A DNA stretch of 64,000 bases from Polaromonas sp. GTDB taxonomy: Bacteria; Pseudomonadota; Gammaproteobacteria; Burkholderiales; Burkholderiaceae_C. Both the position numbers and the translations under genes were made by a program. Shown piece by piece: positions 15,752 through 24,239 of the stretch. Each line of letters begins with the position of its first letter. Position 1 is the first letter of the stretch. Where the stretch lies: assembly GCA_028292745.1 (NCBI GenBank), contig JAQGLT010000124.1, positions 1-64,000 on the forward strand, written 5' to 3'. The notes below the pieces were generated by a model. That model had not been told where the DNA came from, ran no database searches, and saw only the letters and a program-made list of their open reading frames with translations.

Positions 15752-16795
15752 ATGGACATTACGCAGCTGCTTGCCTTTAGCGTCAAGAACAAGGCATCCG
15801 ACCTGCACCTCTCGGCCGGCCTGCCACCGATGATCCGGGTCCATGGCGATGTGCGGCGCATCAACATCGATCCGCTGGACCACAAGGAAGTCCATGCCAT
15901 GGTGTACGACATCATGAACGACACCCAGCGAAAATACTACGAAGAGTTTCTCGAAGTCGACTTTTCCTTTGAAATCGATGGCCTGGCGCGTTTCCGGGTC
16001 AATGCCTTCAACCACAACCGTGGCGCCGGCGCGGTGCTGCGAACCATCCCGTCCAAAATTCTCACGCTGGAGCAACTGGGCGCGCCCAAGATTTTCGGCG
16101 ACCTGGCCTTGAAGCCGCGCGGCATGGTGCTGGTGACCGGCCCCACAGGCTCGGGCAAATCCACCACCCTGGCGGCCATGGTCAACTACCTGAACGAGAC
16201 CGAGTACGGCCACATCCTGACGGTGGAAGACCCGATCGAGTTTGTCCACGAGTCCAAGAAATGCCTGATCAACCAGCGCGAGGTCGGCCCGCACACGCTG
16301 AGCTTTGCCGCCGCGCTGAAGTCGGCGCTGCGCGAAGACCCGGACGCGATCCTGGTCGGCGAAATGCGCGACTTGGAGACCATCCGCCTGGCCATGACGG
16401 CCGCCGAGACCGGCCACCTGGTGTTCGGCACGCTGCACACCTCCAGCGCCGCCAAGACCATCGACCGGATCATCGACGTGTTTCCGGCCGAGGAAAAGGA
16501 AATGATCCGCTCGATGCTGTCCGAGTCGCTGCAGGCCGTGATCTCGCAAACCCTGTGCAAGACCAAGGACGGCCAGGGCCGGGTGGCGGCGCACGAAATC
16601 ATGTTGGGCACCAGCGCCATCCGCAACCTGATCCGCGAGGCCAAGGTCGCGCAGATGTATTCTTCGATCCAGACCGGCAACAGCGTCGGCATGCAGACGC
16701 TGGACCAGAACCTCACGGATCTGGTCAAGCGCAACGTGATTTCCGCCGCTGAAGCACGCGGCAAGGCCAAGATTCCGGACAATTTTCCGGGGTAG
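15752..16795 (+). CDS. pilT: type IV pilus retraction ATPase PilT
   Basis: The hexameric ATPase that powers depolymerisation of type IV pili, hence twitching motility. ATG 15752 (MDITQLLAFSVKNKASDLHL) follows AAGGA and gives 347 residues, the usual length. An N-terminal PAS-like domain precedes the RecA-like core with Walker A GPTGSGKST (about 132-140), the Asp box EDPIEFVH, Walker B ILVGEMRDLETIR, and the His box HLVFGTLHTSSAAKTIDRII. The C-terminal AIRNLIREAK motif, needed for retraction in PilT, is present. pilU follows after 222 bp. Confidence 0.97.
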   Translation: MDITQLLAFSVKNKASDLHLSAGLPPMIRVHGDVRRINIDPLDHKEVHAMVYDIMNDTQRKYYEEFLEVDFSFEIDGLARFRVNAFNHNRGAGAVLRTIPSKILTLEQLGAPKIFGDLALKPRGMVLVTGPTGSGKSTTLAAMVNYLNETEYGHILTVEDPIEFVHESKKCLINQREVGPHTLSFAAALKSALREDPDAILVGEMRDLETIRLAMTAAETGHLVFGTLHTSSAAKTIDRIIDVFPAEEKEMIRSMLSESLQAVISQTLCKTKDGQGRVAAHEIMLGTSAIRNLIREAKVAQMYSSIQTGNSVGMQTLDQNLTDLVKRNVISAAEARGKAKIPDNFPG

Positions 16796-16800
16796 AGCAT

Positions 16801-16955
16801 GGCCCCCACGCTCCCCGCTTCGCGTGGTTCGCTGGCCCCCGAGAGGGCCGGCCCGCCTGCGGCCTGGCAAAGCCAGTTCCGCGGCCGGGGCTGGCTCGGG
16901 CGGGGAAGTAGCGTCCCTTCGCCCTGCGAAAGGAATGCTTTCCTGGGGCGGCCCG
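16801..16955 (+). repeat. GC-rich dispersed repeat between pilT and pilU
   Basis: GGCCCCCACGCTCCCCGCTT, CGCGTGGTTCGCTGG, CCCCCGAGAGGGCCGGCCCG, then TGGCAAAGCCAGTTCCGCGG and TTTCCTGGGGCGGCCCGTT. It is a long copy of the family also found inside putA, the YheT gene, the Lhr-like helicase gene and the atp operon. It has several nested inverted repeats and fills most of the pilT-pilU gap. Confidence 0.85.
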
Positions 16956-17017
16956 TTGGAAAATCGCTTTTAATTCATTGCCAACGACCATTTCCGGTTA
17001 TTTGAAAGGTATTGCAC

Positions 17018-18154
17018 ATGGAACGTGATCAGGCCAGTAAATTCATCAACGACCTGCTGCGCCTGATGGTCAGCCGTGGCGGCAGCGACCTGTTCGTGAC
17101 CGGCGAGTTTCCGCCGGCGATCAAGGTGGACGGAAAGCTGATCAAGGTGTCGTCGCAGCCGCTCAACGGCAACCACACGATGACGCTCGCGCGCGCCCTC
17201 ATGAACGACAAGCAGGCCGCCGAATTCGAGCGCACCAAGGAATGCAACTTCGCGATATCGCCACCCGGGATCGGGCGCTTTCGGGTCAATGCCTTCTTGC
17301 AGCAGGGCAAGGTCGGCATGGTGATGCGGGTCATTCCCGCCGTGCTCCCCACGCTGGACGGCCTGGGCCTGCCCCACGTGCTCAAGGACGTGGTGATGGC
17401 CAAGCGCGGCCTGACCATTTTGGTCGGCGCCACCGGCTCGGGCAAATCGACCACCATGGCCGCCATGCTGGACTGGCGCAACGAGCAGTCGTATGGTCAC
17501 ATACTGACGATCGAGGACCCGGTCGAGTTCGTCCACATGCACAAGAACTGCGTGGTGACGCAGCGCGAAATCGGGCTGGACACCGACAGCTGGGAAGCGG
17601 CGCTGAAGAATTCGATGCGCCAGGCGCCCGACGTCATCCTGATGGGCGAAATCCGCGACCGCGAAAGCATGGACCATGCGCTGGCCTTTTCCGAGACCGG
17701 GCACCTGTGCCTGGCGACACTGCACGCGAACAGCGCCAACCAGGCGATGGACCGCATCATCAACTTCTTTCCCGAAGAGCGGCGCACGCAATTGCTGATG
17801 GACCTGTCGCTCAACCTCAAGGCGGTCGTGTCGCAGCGGCTGGTGCCCCGGCAGGACAGCAAGGGACGTTACGCGGCCGTCGAGATCATGCTCAATTCAC
17901 CCTTGATTTCCGACCTCATCTTCAAGGGCGATGTCACTGAAATCAAGGAGATCATGAAGAAAAGCCGCAACATGGGCATGCAGACGTTCGACCAGGCGCT
18001 GTTCGACGCTTTCGAGGGCAACCACATCACCTACGAAGACGCCTTGCGCAACGCCGATTCGGTCAATGACCTGCGGCTGCAGATCAAGCTGTACTCACAG
18101 CGCGCCAAGTCAACCGACCTGGGTGCGGGCACGGAGCATTTCGCGATTGTGTAA
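17018..18154 (+). CDS. pilU: PilU, PilT-dependent retraction ATPase
   Basis: A PilT paralogue of 378 residues that assists pilus retraction under load. ATG 17018 (MERDQASKFINDLLRLMVSR) follows GAAAGG. Walker A is GATGSGKST, the Asp box EDPVEFVHMHK, Walker B ILMGEIRDRESMDHAL, and the His box HLCLATLHANSANQAMDRII. PilU-type features are the long C-terminal tail after NMGMQTFDQALFDAF and the lack of the PilT AIRNLIREAK motif. It is co-oriented with pilT and separated by a dispersed repeat that could alter co-transcription. Confidence 0.95.
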   Translation: MERDQASKFINDLLRLMVSRGGSDLFVTGEFPPAIKVDGKLIKVSSQPLNGNHTMTLARALMNDKQAAEFERTKECNFAISPPGIGRFRVNAFLQQGKVGMVMRVIPAVLPTLDGLGLPHVLKDVVMAKRGLTILVGATGSGKSTTMAAMLDWRNEQSYGHILTIEDPVEFVHMHKNCVVTQREIGLDTDSWEAALKNSMRQAPDVILMGEIRDRESMDHALAFSETGHLCLATLHANSANQAMDRIINFFPEERRTQLLMDLSLNLKAVVSQRLVPRQDSKGRYAAVEIMLNSPLISDLIFKGDVTEIKEIMKKSRNMGMQTFDQALFDAFEGNHITYEDALRNADSVNDLRLQIKLYSQRAKSTDLGAGTEHFAIV

Positions 18155-18268
18155 CCAGGGCTGAAACGTTTTTCTTTTAAGATTAAAAGTTTCCAGAGCC
18201 TCAACACCTGATCCGCGTTTCTCGCTCCAACCCCTTTCTTACCCATAGGCCACGGCACACCACTACCC

Positions 18269-19171
18269 ATGAGCAGCATCCATCCACGGGCCTACGAGCC
18301 TTCCTCCGCGCGCAGCGTTGCCTTCATCGGCCTGGGCGTCATGGGCTACCCCATGGCTGGCCATCTGGCAATGGCGGGCCACCAGGTCACGGCGTACAAC
18401 CGCAACGCGGCCAAATCCCAGGCCTGGCGCGATGAATTCAAGGGCATGGCCGCCGCGACGCCGTGCGAAGCCGCGGTCCAGGCTGACATTGTTTTTTGCT
18501 GCGTCGGCAATGACGATGACCTGCGCGCGGTCACGCTGGGCGAGGGCGGTGCCTTTGCAGGCATGAAGCCGGGCGCGCTGTTTGTTGACCACACCACCGC
18601 CTCCGCCACCGTAGCCCGCGAGTTGTATGCGGCGGCCCAGCAGCGTGGGCTGCAATTCATCGATGCGCCGGTGTCGGGCGGCCAAGCCGGCGCGCAAAAC
18701 GGCGCATTGACAGTCATGTGCGGTGGCGATGCGGCGGCGTTCGAAGCTGCCCGGCCAGTCGGCATGGCGTTTTCAAAGGCCTTTACCCTGATGGGCGCGG
18801 CAGGGGCCGGCCAGCTCACCAAGATGGTCAACCAGATCTGCATCGCCGGCCTGGTGCAGGGCTTGAGCGAAGCCGTCGCGTTTGGCCAGAAAGCCGGCCT
18901 CGACGTGAACCAGGTGCTCGACGTCATCGGCAAAGGCGCGGCGCAAAGCTGGCAGCTCGACAACCGGGGCAAAACCATGGTGGCCGATCAGTTTGACTTC
19001 GGCTTTGCGGTGGACTGGATGCGCAAGGACCTGGGGCTGGTGCTTGACGAGGCCAAACGCAATGGCGCCCGTCTGCCGGTCACGGCGCTGGTCGACCAGT
19101 TTTATGCCGACGTGCAGGCCATGGGCGGGCAGCGCTGGGACACGTCCAGCCTGATCAAGCGCCTTAAATAA
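18269..19171 (+). CDS. beta-hydroxyacid dehydrogenase (3-hydroxyisobutyrate / tartronate semialdehyde reductase family)
   Basis: A 300-residue NAD(P)-dependent dehydrogenase. The Rossmann motif is FIGLGVMGYPMAGHL (about residues 20-34), the substrate motif DAPVSGGQAGAQNG, and the catalytic helix GAAGAGQLTKMVNQ with its Lys. The C-terminal all-helical domain includes WQLDNRGKTM and DWMRKDLGL. Members reduce or oxidise 3-hydroxyisobutyrate, tartronate semialdehyde or related acids; sequence alone does not separate these. It stands alone downstream of pilU and converges on dolP. Confidence 0.9.
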   Translation: MSSIHPRAYEPSSARSVAFIGLGVMGYPMAGHLAMAGHQVTAYNRNAAKSQAWRDEFKGMAAATPCEAAVQADIVFCCVGNDDDLRAVTLGEGGAFAGMKPGALFVDHTTASATVARELYAAAQQRGLQFIDAPVSGGQAGAQNGALTVMCGGDAAAFEAARPVGMAFSKAFTLMGAAGAGQLTKMVNQICIAGLVQGLSEAVAFGQKAGLDVNQVLDVIGKGAAQSWQLDNRGKTMVADQFDFGFAVDWMRKDLGLVLDEAKRNGARLPVTALVDQFYADVQAMGGQRWDTSSLIKRLK

Positions 19172-19193
19172 GGCAACCCGACAGACGACCGCG

Positions 19194-19868
19194 CTACTGA
19201 GAGGCGGTCGAAGGCCGGGCCGCTGGTTGCGTCCTGGGGTCGGGCACCGTGCCCAGGCGTTCCAACTCCTGCTCGCTGATGAGCTCGAACATCCGCACGA
19301 CTTTCTGCACCCCCGGCACAGACCGCACGGCTTCGGTCGCCCGCTCGGCCTCGCGCTGGGTGACGCGCCCCATCAGGTAGACGGTATTGCGCTCAGTGAC
19401 GACCTTGAAGGCGCTGGACTGCAGGTCGCGGGTGTCCAACAGCCGGGCCTTGATGCGGCCGGTCAGCAGCGCATCCGAAGAACGGTCCAGCATCGAAGGA
19501 CTGTTCAACACCGCCAGTTCATTGACCACCGAATTCACTCCCTCCACCCCAGCGACAAGCTGCTCCACCCGCTGCTTGTCCTGCAGGTTGGGCACCTCGC
19601 CCGTCAAGAGCACCTGACGGTTGTAGCTGGTGACGCTGACGCGCACGCGGGTGCCGAGGTTGGAGCGAATCTGGCTGGCGGCCCGCAACTCGATCCCTTC
19701 ATCGTCAAGCTGGGTGCCCGACGTGCGCCGGTCAACCGCCATCAGTGAGCCGCCGACCACGGCGCCGCCCACGATCAGGGGGCCCACGCAGGCGGTCAGT
19801 GCGCCCGTGAGCAGCAATGCCGCGCCGAGCGAGCCGGCCAGCCTTTTCATCGTCACAAAACGGTTCAT
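19194..19868 (-). CDS. dolP: DolP-like BON-domain outer-membrane lipoprotein
   Basis: A 224-residue lipoprotein with a signal peptide ending in the lipobox LTAC (Cys27). Two BON domains follow (about 60-125, with VRVSVTSYNRQVLLTGEV, and 135-200, with VTERNTVYLMGRVTQREAER). E. coli DolP (YraP) supports outer-membrane integrity and BAM function. The C-terminal 20 residues are Pro/Arg/Ala-rich. The start overlaps the stop of the SIS-domain gene in an ATGA, and the yraN-diaA-dolP order matches E. coli. Confidence 0.9.
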   Translation of the reverse strand: MNRFVTMKRLAGSLGAALLLTGALTACVGPLIVGGAVVGGSLMAVDRRTSGTQLDDEGIELRAASQIRSNLGTRVRVSVTSYNRQVLLTGEVPNLQDKQRVEQLVAGVEGVNSVVNELAVLNSPSMLDRSSDALLTGRIKARLLDTRDLQSSAFKVVTERNTVYLMGRVTQREAERATEAVRSVPGVQKVVRMFELISEQELERLGTVPDPRTQPAARPSTASQ

Positions 19869-20464
19869 ACCGAAACCTCCTGGTCGCCAAGTAACTGGGT
19901 ATCCACGCCGTCGCAGATACAGTGAAGCACCAGAAGATGCACTTCCTGGATGCGAGCGGTCCGCTCATGCGGCACGCAGATATGCACATCGGTTTCGCGC
20001 AGCGCCTGGGCGATCTTGCCGCCGCCGCGGCCCGTGAGCGCCACCACGGTCATTTCGCGCTCATGGGCCGCTTCGATGGCGGCCAGCACATTGGCCGAGT
20101 TGCCGCTGGTGCTCAGGGCCAGCAGCACATCGCCCGCAATGCCCAGGCCACGGACCTGCTTGGAAAAAATCACGCTGAAGTCGTAATCGTTGGCAATCGC
20201 GGTCAGGATGGAGCTGTCGGTTGTCAACGCAATGGCGGCAAGCTCGGGCCGTTCGCGTTCGTAGCGGCCGATAAATTCGGCGGCGAAGTGCTGTGCGTCG
20301 GCCGCGGATCCGCCGTTGCCGCAGGCCAGTACTTTGTTGCCGCTGGTCACGCTTGCCAAAATAGCATGCACCGCTGCGGCGATGGGTTTGGTCAGAAGCT
20401 GCGCCGACTGGTATTTGAGGTCGGCGCTGTCGATGAATTGCTGTTCGATTCGTTGTTCAAGCAT
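19865..20464 (-). CDS. diaA: SIS-domain protein, DiaA / phosphoheptose isomerase family
   Basis: A 199-residue single SIS-domain protein starting at ATG 20464 (MLEQRIEQQFIDSADLKYQ). It keeps the phosphosugar-binding loops CGNGGSAADAQHFAAEFIGR and LALSTSGNSANVL, and the tail TARIQEVHLLVLHCICDGVD. GmhA and DiaA are paralogues. I favour DiaA, a DnaA-binding initiation factor, because the gene lies between yraN and dolP as in E. coli, but phosphoheptose isomerase activity cannot be excluded. Confidence 0.88.
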   Translation of the reverse strand: MLEQRIEQQFIDSADLKYQSAQLLTKPIAAAVHAILASVTSGNKVLACGNGGSAADAQHFAAEFIGRYERERPELAAIALTTDSSILTAIANDYDFSVIFSKQVRGLGIAGDVLLALSTSGNSANVLAAIEAAHEREMTVVALTGRGGGKIAQALRETDVHICVPHERTARIQEVHLLVLHCICDGVDTQLLGDQEVSV

Positions 20465-20567
20465 GGGTTGATGATAGCGGGTCAGCCTGCGCCGACAGGG
20501 CTGCCCTGGGCGCTTGTTAACGGCTCGGAAAGTCTGGTTACAAAATTCATGGCGCTGCGGCACTGCT

Positions 20568-21023
20568 TCAAGAGGCATCGAATGCGGCCAGAAGCCATTC
20601 GATTTTCACCGCCCCGCCTGCAGTCGGCGCGCCGTGCACGAGCACCGCGTCGAAGCGGCAAGGCGGCGGGCTGGCAAACCGCATCAGATAATGACGCGCC
20701 GCGAAGATGATGCGCCGCTGCTTGGCCACGCTGATGCTGGCCCCCGCGCCGCCATGCGAGGCACTGGTGCGCTGGCGGACTTCGACAAACACCAACGTGC
20801 CATCGGACGCGCGCATGACCAGGTCGACTTCGCCGCCGCCCCGCCCCGGCGTCCGATAATTGGACTCGATCCACCGCAGGCCCGCGCCAACGAGATAAGC
20901 CCGCGCGGCGGACTCGGCCGCATCACCGCGCGACTTGGTGGTAACCTGCTTCGACAACGCGGCAGCACCGCCTGCAGCGCCTTGCGGCGGCGCCTCGACC
21001 GCCTGTTTTCTGGAAAACCACAT
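20568..21023 (-). CDS. yraN: YraN family (UPF0102) nuclease-like protein
   Basis: A 151-residue protein of the YraN family, related to Holliday junction resolvases and restriction-type nucleases. The core has SRGDAAESAARAYL, ESNYRTPGRGGGEVDLVM and LVFVEVRQR, with the E-x-D...E-x-K-like pattern of the fold (Arg replaces Lys in VEVRQR). ATG 21023 (MWFSRKQAVE) is chosen; the first 30 residues are a variable Ala/Gly extension. The start abuts or overlaps the divergent rsmI start, leaving little room for promoters. It is followed by diaA and dolP, probably one operon. Confidence 0.88.
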   Translation of the reverse strand: MWFSRKQAVEAPPQGAAGGAAALSKQVTTKSRGDAAESAARAYLVGAGLRWIESNYRTPGRGGGEVDLVMRASDGTLVFVEVRQRTSASHGGAGASISVAKQRRIIFAARHYLMRFASPPPCRFDAVLVHGAPTAGGAVKIEWLLAAFDAS

Positions 21024-21934
21024 TGAACGCTTCCTTCGAATTGGCACTGGACACCGCGCGCGCCGCGGCGGGCATGCAGCATTATCCTGAAGCGATGCTT
21101 TACGTCGTGGCCACGCCCATCGGCAACCTGGCCGACATCAGCCTGCGCGCCCTGCACGTGCTGGGGCTGGTCCATGCCATTGCGTGCGAAGACAAGCGCC
21201 ACACGCAGCCGCTGCTGCGCCAATATGGCATCGACAAGCCCCTGCTGGCGGTGCACCAGCACAATGAATCAGAAGCCGCCGTGGGGGTGATCGAGCGCCT
21301 GCAGCGGGGCGAACGCGTGGCCTATGTCAGCGATGCGGGAACGCCTGCGGTCAGCGACCCGGGCGCGCGCCTGGTGGCCGCCGTGCGGGCTGCCGGCTTC
21401 AAAGTCATGCCCCTGCCCGGCGCCAGCAGCGTGACCACGGTGCTCAGCGCCGCCGGCGTGATGCGCGCCGAAGGCAGCGAAGGCAGCGCCAGCAGCTTTG
21501 TCTTTGCCGGCTTCCTGCCCACCAAGGCCGGCGAGCGCGACCAGGCCATCTTGCTGCTCCAGGCCGACCCGCGCGCCATCGTGATTCTTGAGGCCCCGCA
21601 CCGCATCGAGGCGCTGGCCCGCGCCATGGCCGTGCTCAAGGAGCGCCTGGTCACCGTGGGGCGCGAGCTGACCAAGCAGTTCGAGGAAATCGCCACCCTG
21701 CCCGCACAGGATTTCGCCGCCTGGCTGGCGGCCGGCCCGCAGCGCACACGGGGCGAATTTGCCCTGGTGCTGCATGCCTCCAGCGCGCATGAAGGCGTTG
21801 ACGACAGCCTTCGGGTGCTGGGGCTGCTGCTGGCTGAGCTGCCGCTGAAAACCGCCGTCAGGCTGGCCGCCGACATCACCGGCGCGCCGCGCAACGAACT
21901 CTATGACCAGGCCCTGCGGCTGAAAAAAGAATGA
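21023..21934 (+). CDS. rsmI: RsmI, 16S rRNA C1402 2'-O-ribose methyltransferase
   Basis: A tetrapyrrole-methylase-fold enzyme that methylates the ribose of C1402 in 16S rRNA with SAM. Motifs are LYVVATPIGNLADISLRAL, CEDKRHTQPLL, YVSDAGTPAVSDPGARLV, PLPGASSVTTVLSAAG, FAGFLPTK and ILEAPHRIEA. I use TTG 21023, which gives 303 residues; ATG 21074 (MQHYPEAMLYVV) or ATG 21095 are possible and would separate it from the divergent yraN start. The downstream transporter gene overlaps by four bases (ATGA). Confidence 0.92.
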   Translation: MNASFELALDTARAAAGMQHYPEAMLYVVATPIGNLADISLRALHVLGLVHAIACEDKRHTQPLLRQYGIDKPLLAVHQHNESEAAVGVIERLQRGERVAYVSDAGTPAVSDPGARLVAAVRAAGFKVMPLPGASSVTTVLSAAGVMRAEGSEGSASSFVFAGFLPTKAGERDQAILLLQADPRAIVILEAPHRIEALARAMAVLKERLVTVGRELTKQFEEIATLPAQDFAAWLAAGPQRTRGEFALVLHASSAHEGVDDSLRVLGLLLAELPLKTAVRLAADITGAPRNELYDQALRLKKE

Positions 21935-23157
21935 ATCCGGACGCCGACAAACTCTGGCCCCGCCCGCGCTGGATGCTGGCGATGTTGCTGGCCATCTTGG
22001 GCATGCTGGGGCCGTTTTCCATCGACACCTACATTCCGGCCTTCGCCGGCATGACCCAGTCGCTGGGCGCGACGCCGGTGCAGATGCAGCAGACGCTGTC
22101 GGCCTACCTGTTCGGCTTTGCCTTCATGAACCTGTTTCACGGCGCGCTGGCTGACAGCTTTGGCCGCCGCCCGGTGGTGCTGTGGGGCATTGCCATGTTC
22201 ACCCTGGCCTCGGCCGGCTGCGCGCTGTCGCAAAGCGTCGGCGAACTGGTGTTCTTCAGGGCCATGCAGGGCTTGTCCACCGGCGCCGGCATCGTGGTGT
22301 CGCGCGCCGTCATACGTGACATGTTTCCGCCCGCGCAGGCGCAACAGGTGATGAGCCAGGTGACCATCTATTTCGGCGTGGCGCCGGCGGTGGCGCCCAT
22401 GGTGGGCGGCTGGCTGTTCGCACACCTGGGCTGGCACAGCATTTTCTGGTTTCTGACCGGCGTGGGCGTCGTGCTCTGGACGATTAATTACAAGTTCCTG
22501 CCCGAAACCCTGCAGCGTGAGGCGCGCCAGCCCTTTGAAGTGCGCCACCTGATGCAGGGCTACTGGCAGCTGGGCTCGAGCCCGCGCTTTTTGCTGCTCG
22601 CGCTGGCCAGCGGCGTGCCGTTCAACGGCATGTTCCTCTACGTGCTGTCAGCCCCCGAGTTCCTGGGCCAGCACCTGGGCCTGCAGCCGACCCAGTTTTT
22701 CTGGTTTTTCATGCTCACCATCGCCGGTATCATGTCCGGCTCCTGGCTCAGCGGCCGGCTGGCCGGAAAAATCCCGCCCAAGCGCCAGATTCGCCACGGC
22801 TTTGTGATCATGCTGGTGACTTCCATCTTCAACCTGCTGGCCAATCTGTTTTTCACGGCTCATGTCGCCTGGGCGCTGTTTCCTATTGCCCTCTTTGCCT
22901 TTGGCTGGGCGCTGATGGTGCCGGTTGTCACCCTGCTGGTGCTTGACCTGTATCCCGAGCGGCGCGGCATGGCGTCCTCACTGCAGGCGTTTATCGGCTC
23001 GACCGCCAACGGCGTGGTTGCCGGCGTCATTGCGCCCCTGATCATGCATTCGACTTCGGCACTGGCCGCCGCCTCATTGGCCATGCTGCTGGTCGGCCTG
23101 GTGGCCTGGGTCTATCTGCACCACCGCTGGCCCGAAATCGGCCGTGCGGTGGAGTAA
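21931..23157 (+). CDS. Bcr/CflA-family MFS drug exporter
   Basis: A 408-residue transporter with about 12 membrane helices, of the DHA1 Bcr/CflA type that exports bicyclomycin, chloramphenicol and similar compounds by proton antiport. Marks are GPFSIDTYIPAF in helix 1, the motif A-like loop ADSFGRRPVVLWG, and the antiporter motif C region GVAPAVAPMVGGWL. The start codon overlaps the rsmI stop in an ATGA, so it is co-translated with rsmI, and it converges on a lipoprotein gene. Confidence 0.93.
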   Translation: MNPDADKLWPRPRWMLAMLLAILGMLGPFSIDTYIPAFAGMTQSLGATPVQMQQTLSAYLFGFAFMNLFHGALADSFGRRPVVLWGIAMFTLASAGCALSQSVGELVFFRAMQGLSTGAGIVVSRAVIRDMFPPAQAQQVMSQVTIYFGVAPAVAPMVGGWLFAHLGWHSIFWFLTGVGVVLWTINYKFLPETLQREARQPFEVRHLMQGYWQLGSSPRFLLLALASGVPFNGMFLYVLSAPEFLGQHLGLQPTQFFWFFMLTIAGIMSGSWLSGRLAGKIPPKRQIRHGFVIMLVTSIFNLLANLFFTAHVAWALFPIALFAFGWALMVPVVTLLVLDLYPERRGMASSLQAFIGSTANGVVAGVIAPLIMHSTSALAAASLAMLLVGLVAWVYLHHRWPEIGRAVE

Positions 23158-23175
23158 ATGAAGGGCATGCGCGGT

Positions 23176-23664
23176 TCAGTCGTCGTCGCGAAAGCGGGCA
23201 GGAATCTCCATCCCCTGGCCAGTGCGCTGGACCCGGTTGCCGGCATCTAGGTAAACCCAGAAAAACTTGTTTTGCTCGGCGTCCCGCCAGCGATAGGTCA
23301 TGATGTCGCCCGGCCAGGAAGCCACGCGGTCCACCAGAGCGGGCGGGCCAAATTCGCGCTCCACGTCCTCGCGCGTCCATCTGCCCGGCTCGATTTTTGA
23401 AAGCTCCTCAAGCGCCATCATCTGCCGCGCACTGACGACCCTGCCCGCGGCATCCAGGTCCACCATCACGACGCTCTGGCCGGCCGGCTGCCTGGAATAC
23501 TGCAGCCGCGTTCCGGACGGGGTGGCAACGACGCGAGTGGGCGTGCCATAGCTGGCGAGCACCTGGTCGCGCGACATGCCCGGCTGCACGGCCGGCCCGA
23601 AAGCACAACCGGCCATGAGCAGCGTTGCGGCGGCCAGGCTGACGGCAGTTCGAACAATTCTCAT
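23176..23664 (-). CDS. small SmpA/BamE-like lipoprotein
   Basis: A 162-residue lipoprotein starting at ATG 23664 with a perfect GGAGG ribosome binding site. The signal peptide ends in LMAGC (Cys19). The mature part holds two short repeats of the SmpA/OmlA type: QPGMSRDQVLASYGTPTRV and EPGRWTREDVEREFGPPA, each the helix-turn plus GxP motif found in BamE-like proteins. It is common in Comamonadaceae; by analogy it sits in the outer membrane, but a BAM role is only inference because bamE itself is usually elsewhere. Confidence 0.8.
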   Translation of the reverse strand: MRIVRTAVSLAAATLLMAGCAFGPAVQPGMSRDQVLASYGTPTRVVATPSGTRLQYSRQPAGQSVVMVDLDAAGRVVSARQMMALEELSKIEPGRWTREDVEREFGPPALVDRVASWPGDIMTYRWRDAEQNKFFWVYLDAGNRVQRTGQGMEIPARFRDDD

Positions 23665-23811
23665 GGCGCCCTCCTGAGTCAGAATTAGAAATACGGATGG
23701 AGAAAGGCTGATTCGACAGTACGGCTTAAGAAACGTTCCAAGAAAAACGCGCGTGCCCGGCATTGCCTGCACTTCTCGTCACTCACGCAGTGATACCCGT
23801 AGGGCAAAAAA

Positions 23812-24189
23812 TCAGTCGCGAATCAGGCCAGGCTGAATTTCCCGCACCCGGTGGTCGACATAGTAGCCGCCGAATTCGGTGTACCTCAGCAGGGTCCGGC
23901 AACAGGTGCCGCAGACATAGGCATCGCAGCGGTTGTAAGGAAAGGAAGCCACGGCCACAGGCGCATTCGCAGAACCGTAGCGCGTGCCATCCGGATGAAA
24001 TTCCTCAAGCGTCGGCTCGTCGATCAGGGGGTCGCGCAGCGTTCCGACCTGCCGCATCCGGTCGTTTGGCCAGCGGTCCTCGGTAAAGCTCTCCCAGCTG
24101 GAGCAGGCGCCCAGTGAACAGACGCACGCCTGCGGATCAGCGCCGCATGCGCGCTTGAGCAACTCTGCATTCAAAAGGTGGGTGGTCAT
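23812..24189 (-). CDS. conserved Cys-rich hypothetical protein
   Basis: A 125-residue soluble protein starting at ATG 24189 (MTTHLLNAELLKRACGADPQ). I do not recognise the family. It has eight or more cysteines in two clusters, CGADPQACVCSLGAC (about 15-29) and CDAYVCGTCCR (about 88-98), and a conserved-looking DHRVREIQP tail. The paired Cys motifs suggest metal or iron-sulfur binding or disulfides; there is no signal peptide, which favours metal. It lies 50 bp downstream of the Bug receptor gene in the same orientation. Confidence 0.7.
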   Translation of the reverse strand: MTTHLLNAELLKRACGADPQACVCSLGACSSWESFTEDRWPNDRMRQVGTLRDPLIDEPTLEEFHPDGTRYGSANAPVAVASFPYNRCDAYVCGTCCRTLLRYTEFGGYYVDHRVREIQPGLIRD

Positions 24190-24239
24190 TGAGTATCCGC
24201 ACCCGACCCGGAGGTCGGGCAACGATTGAAAAGCCGCAC

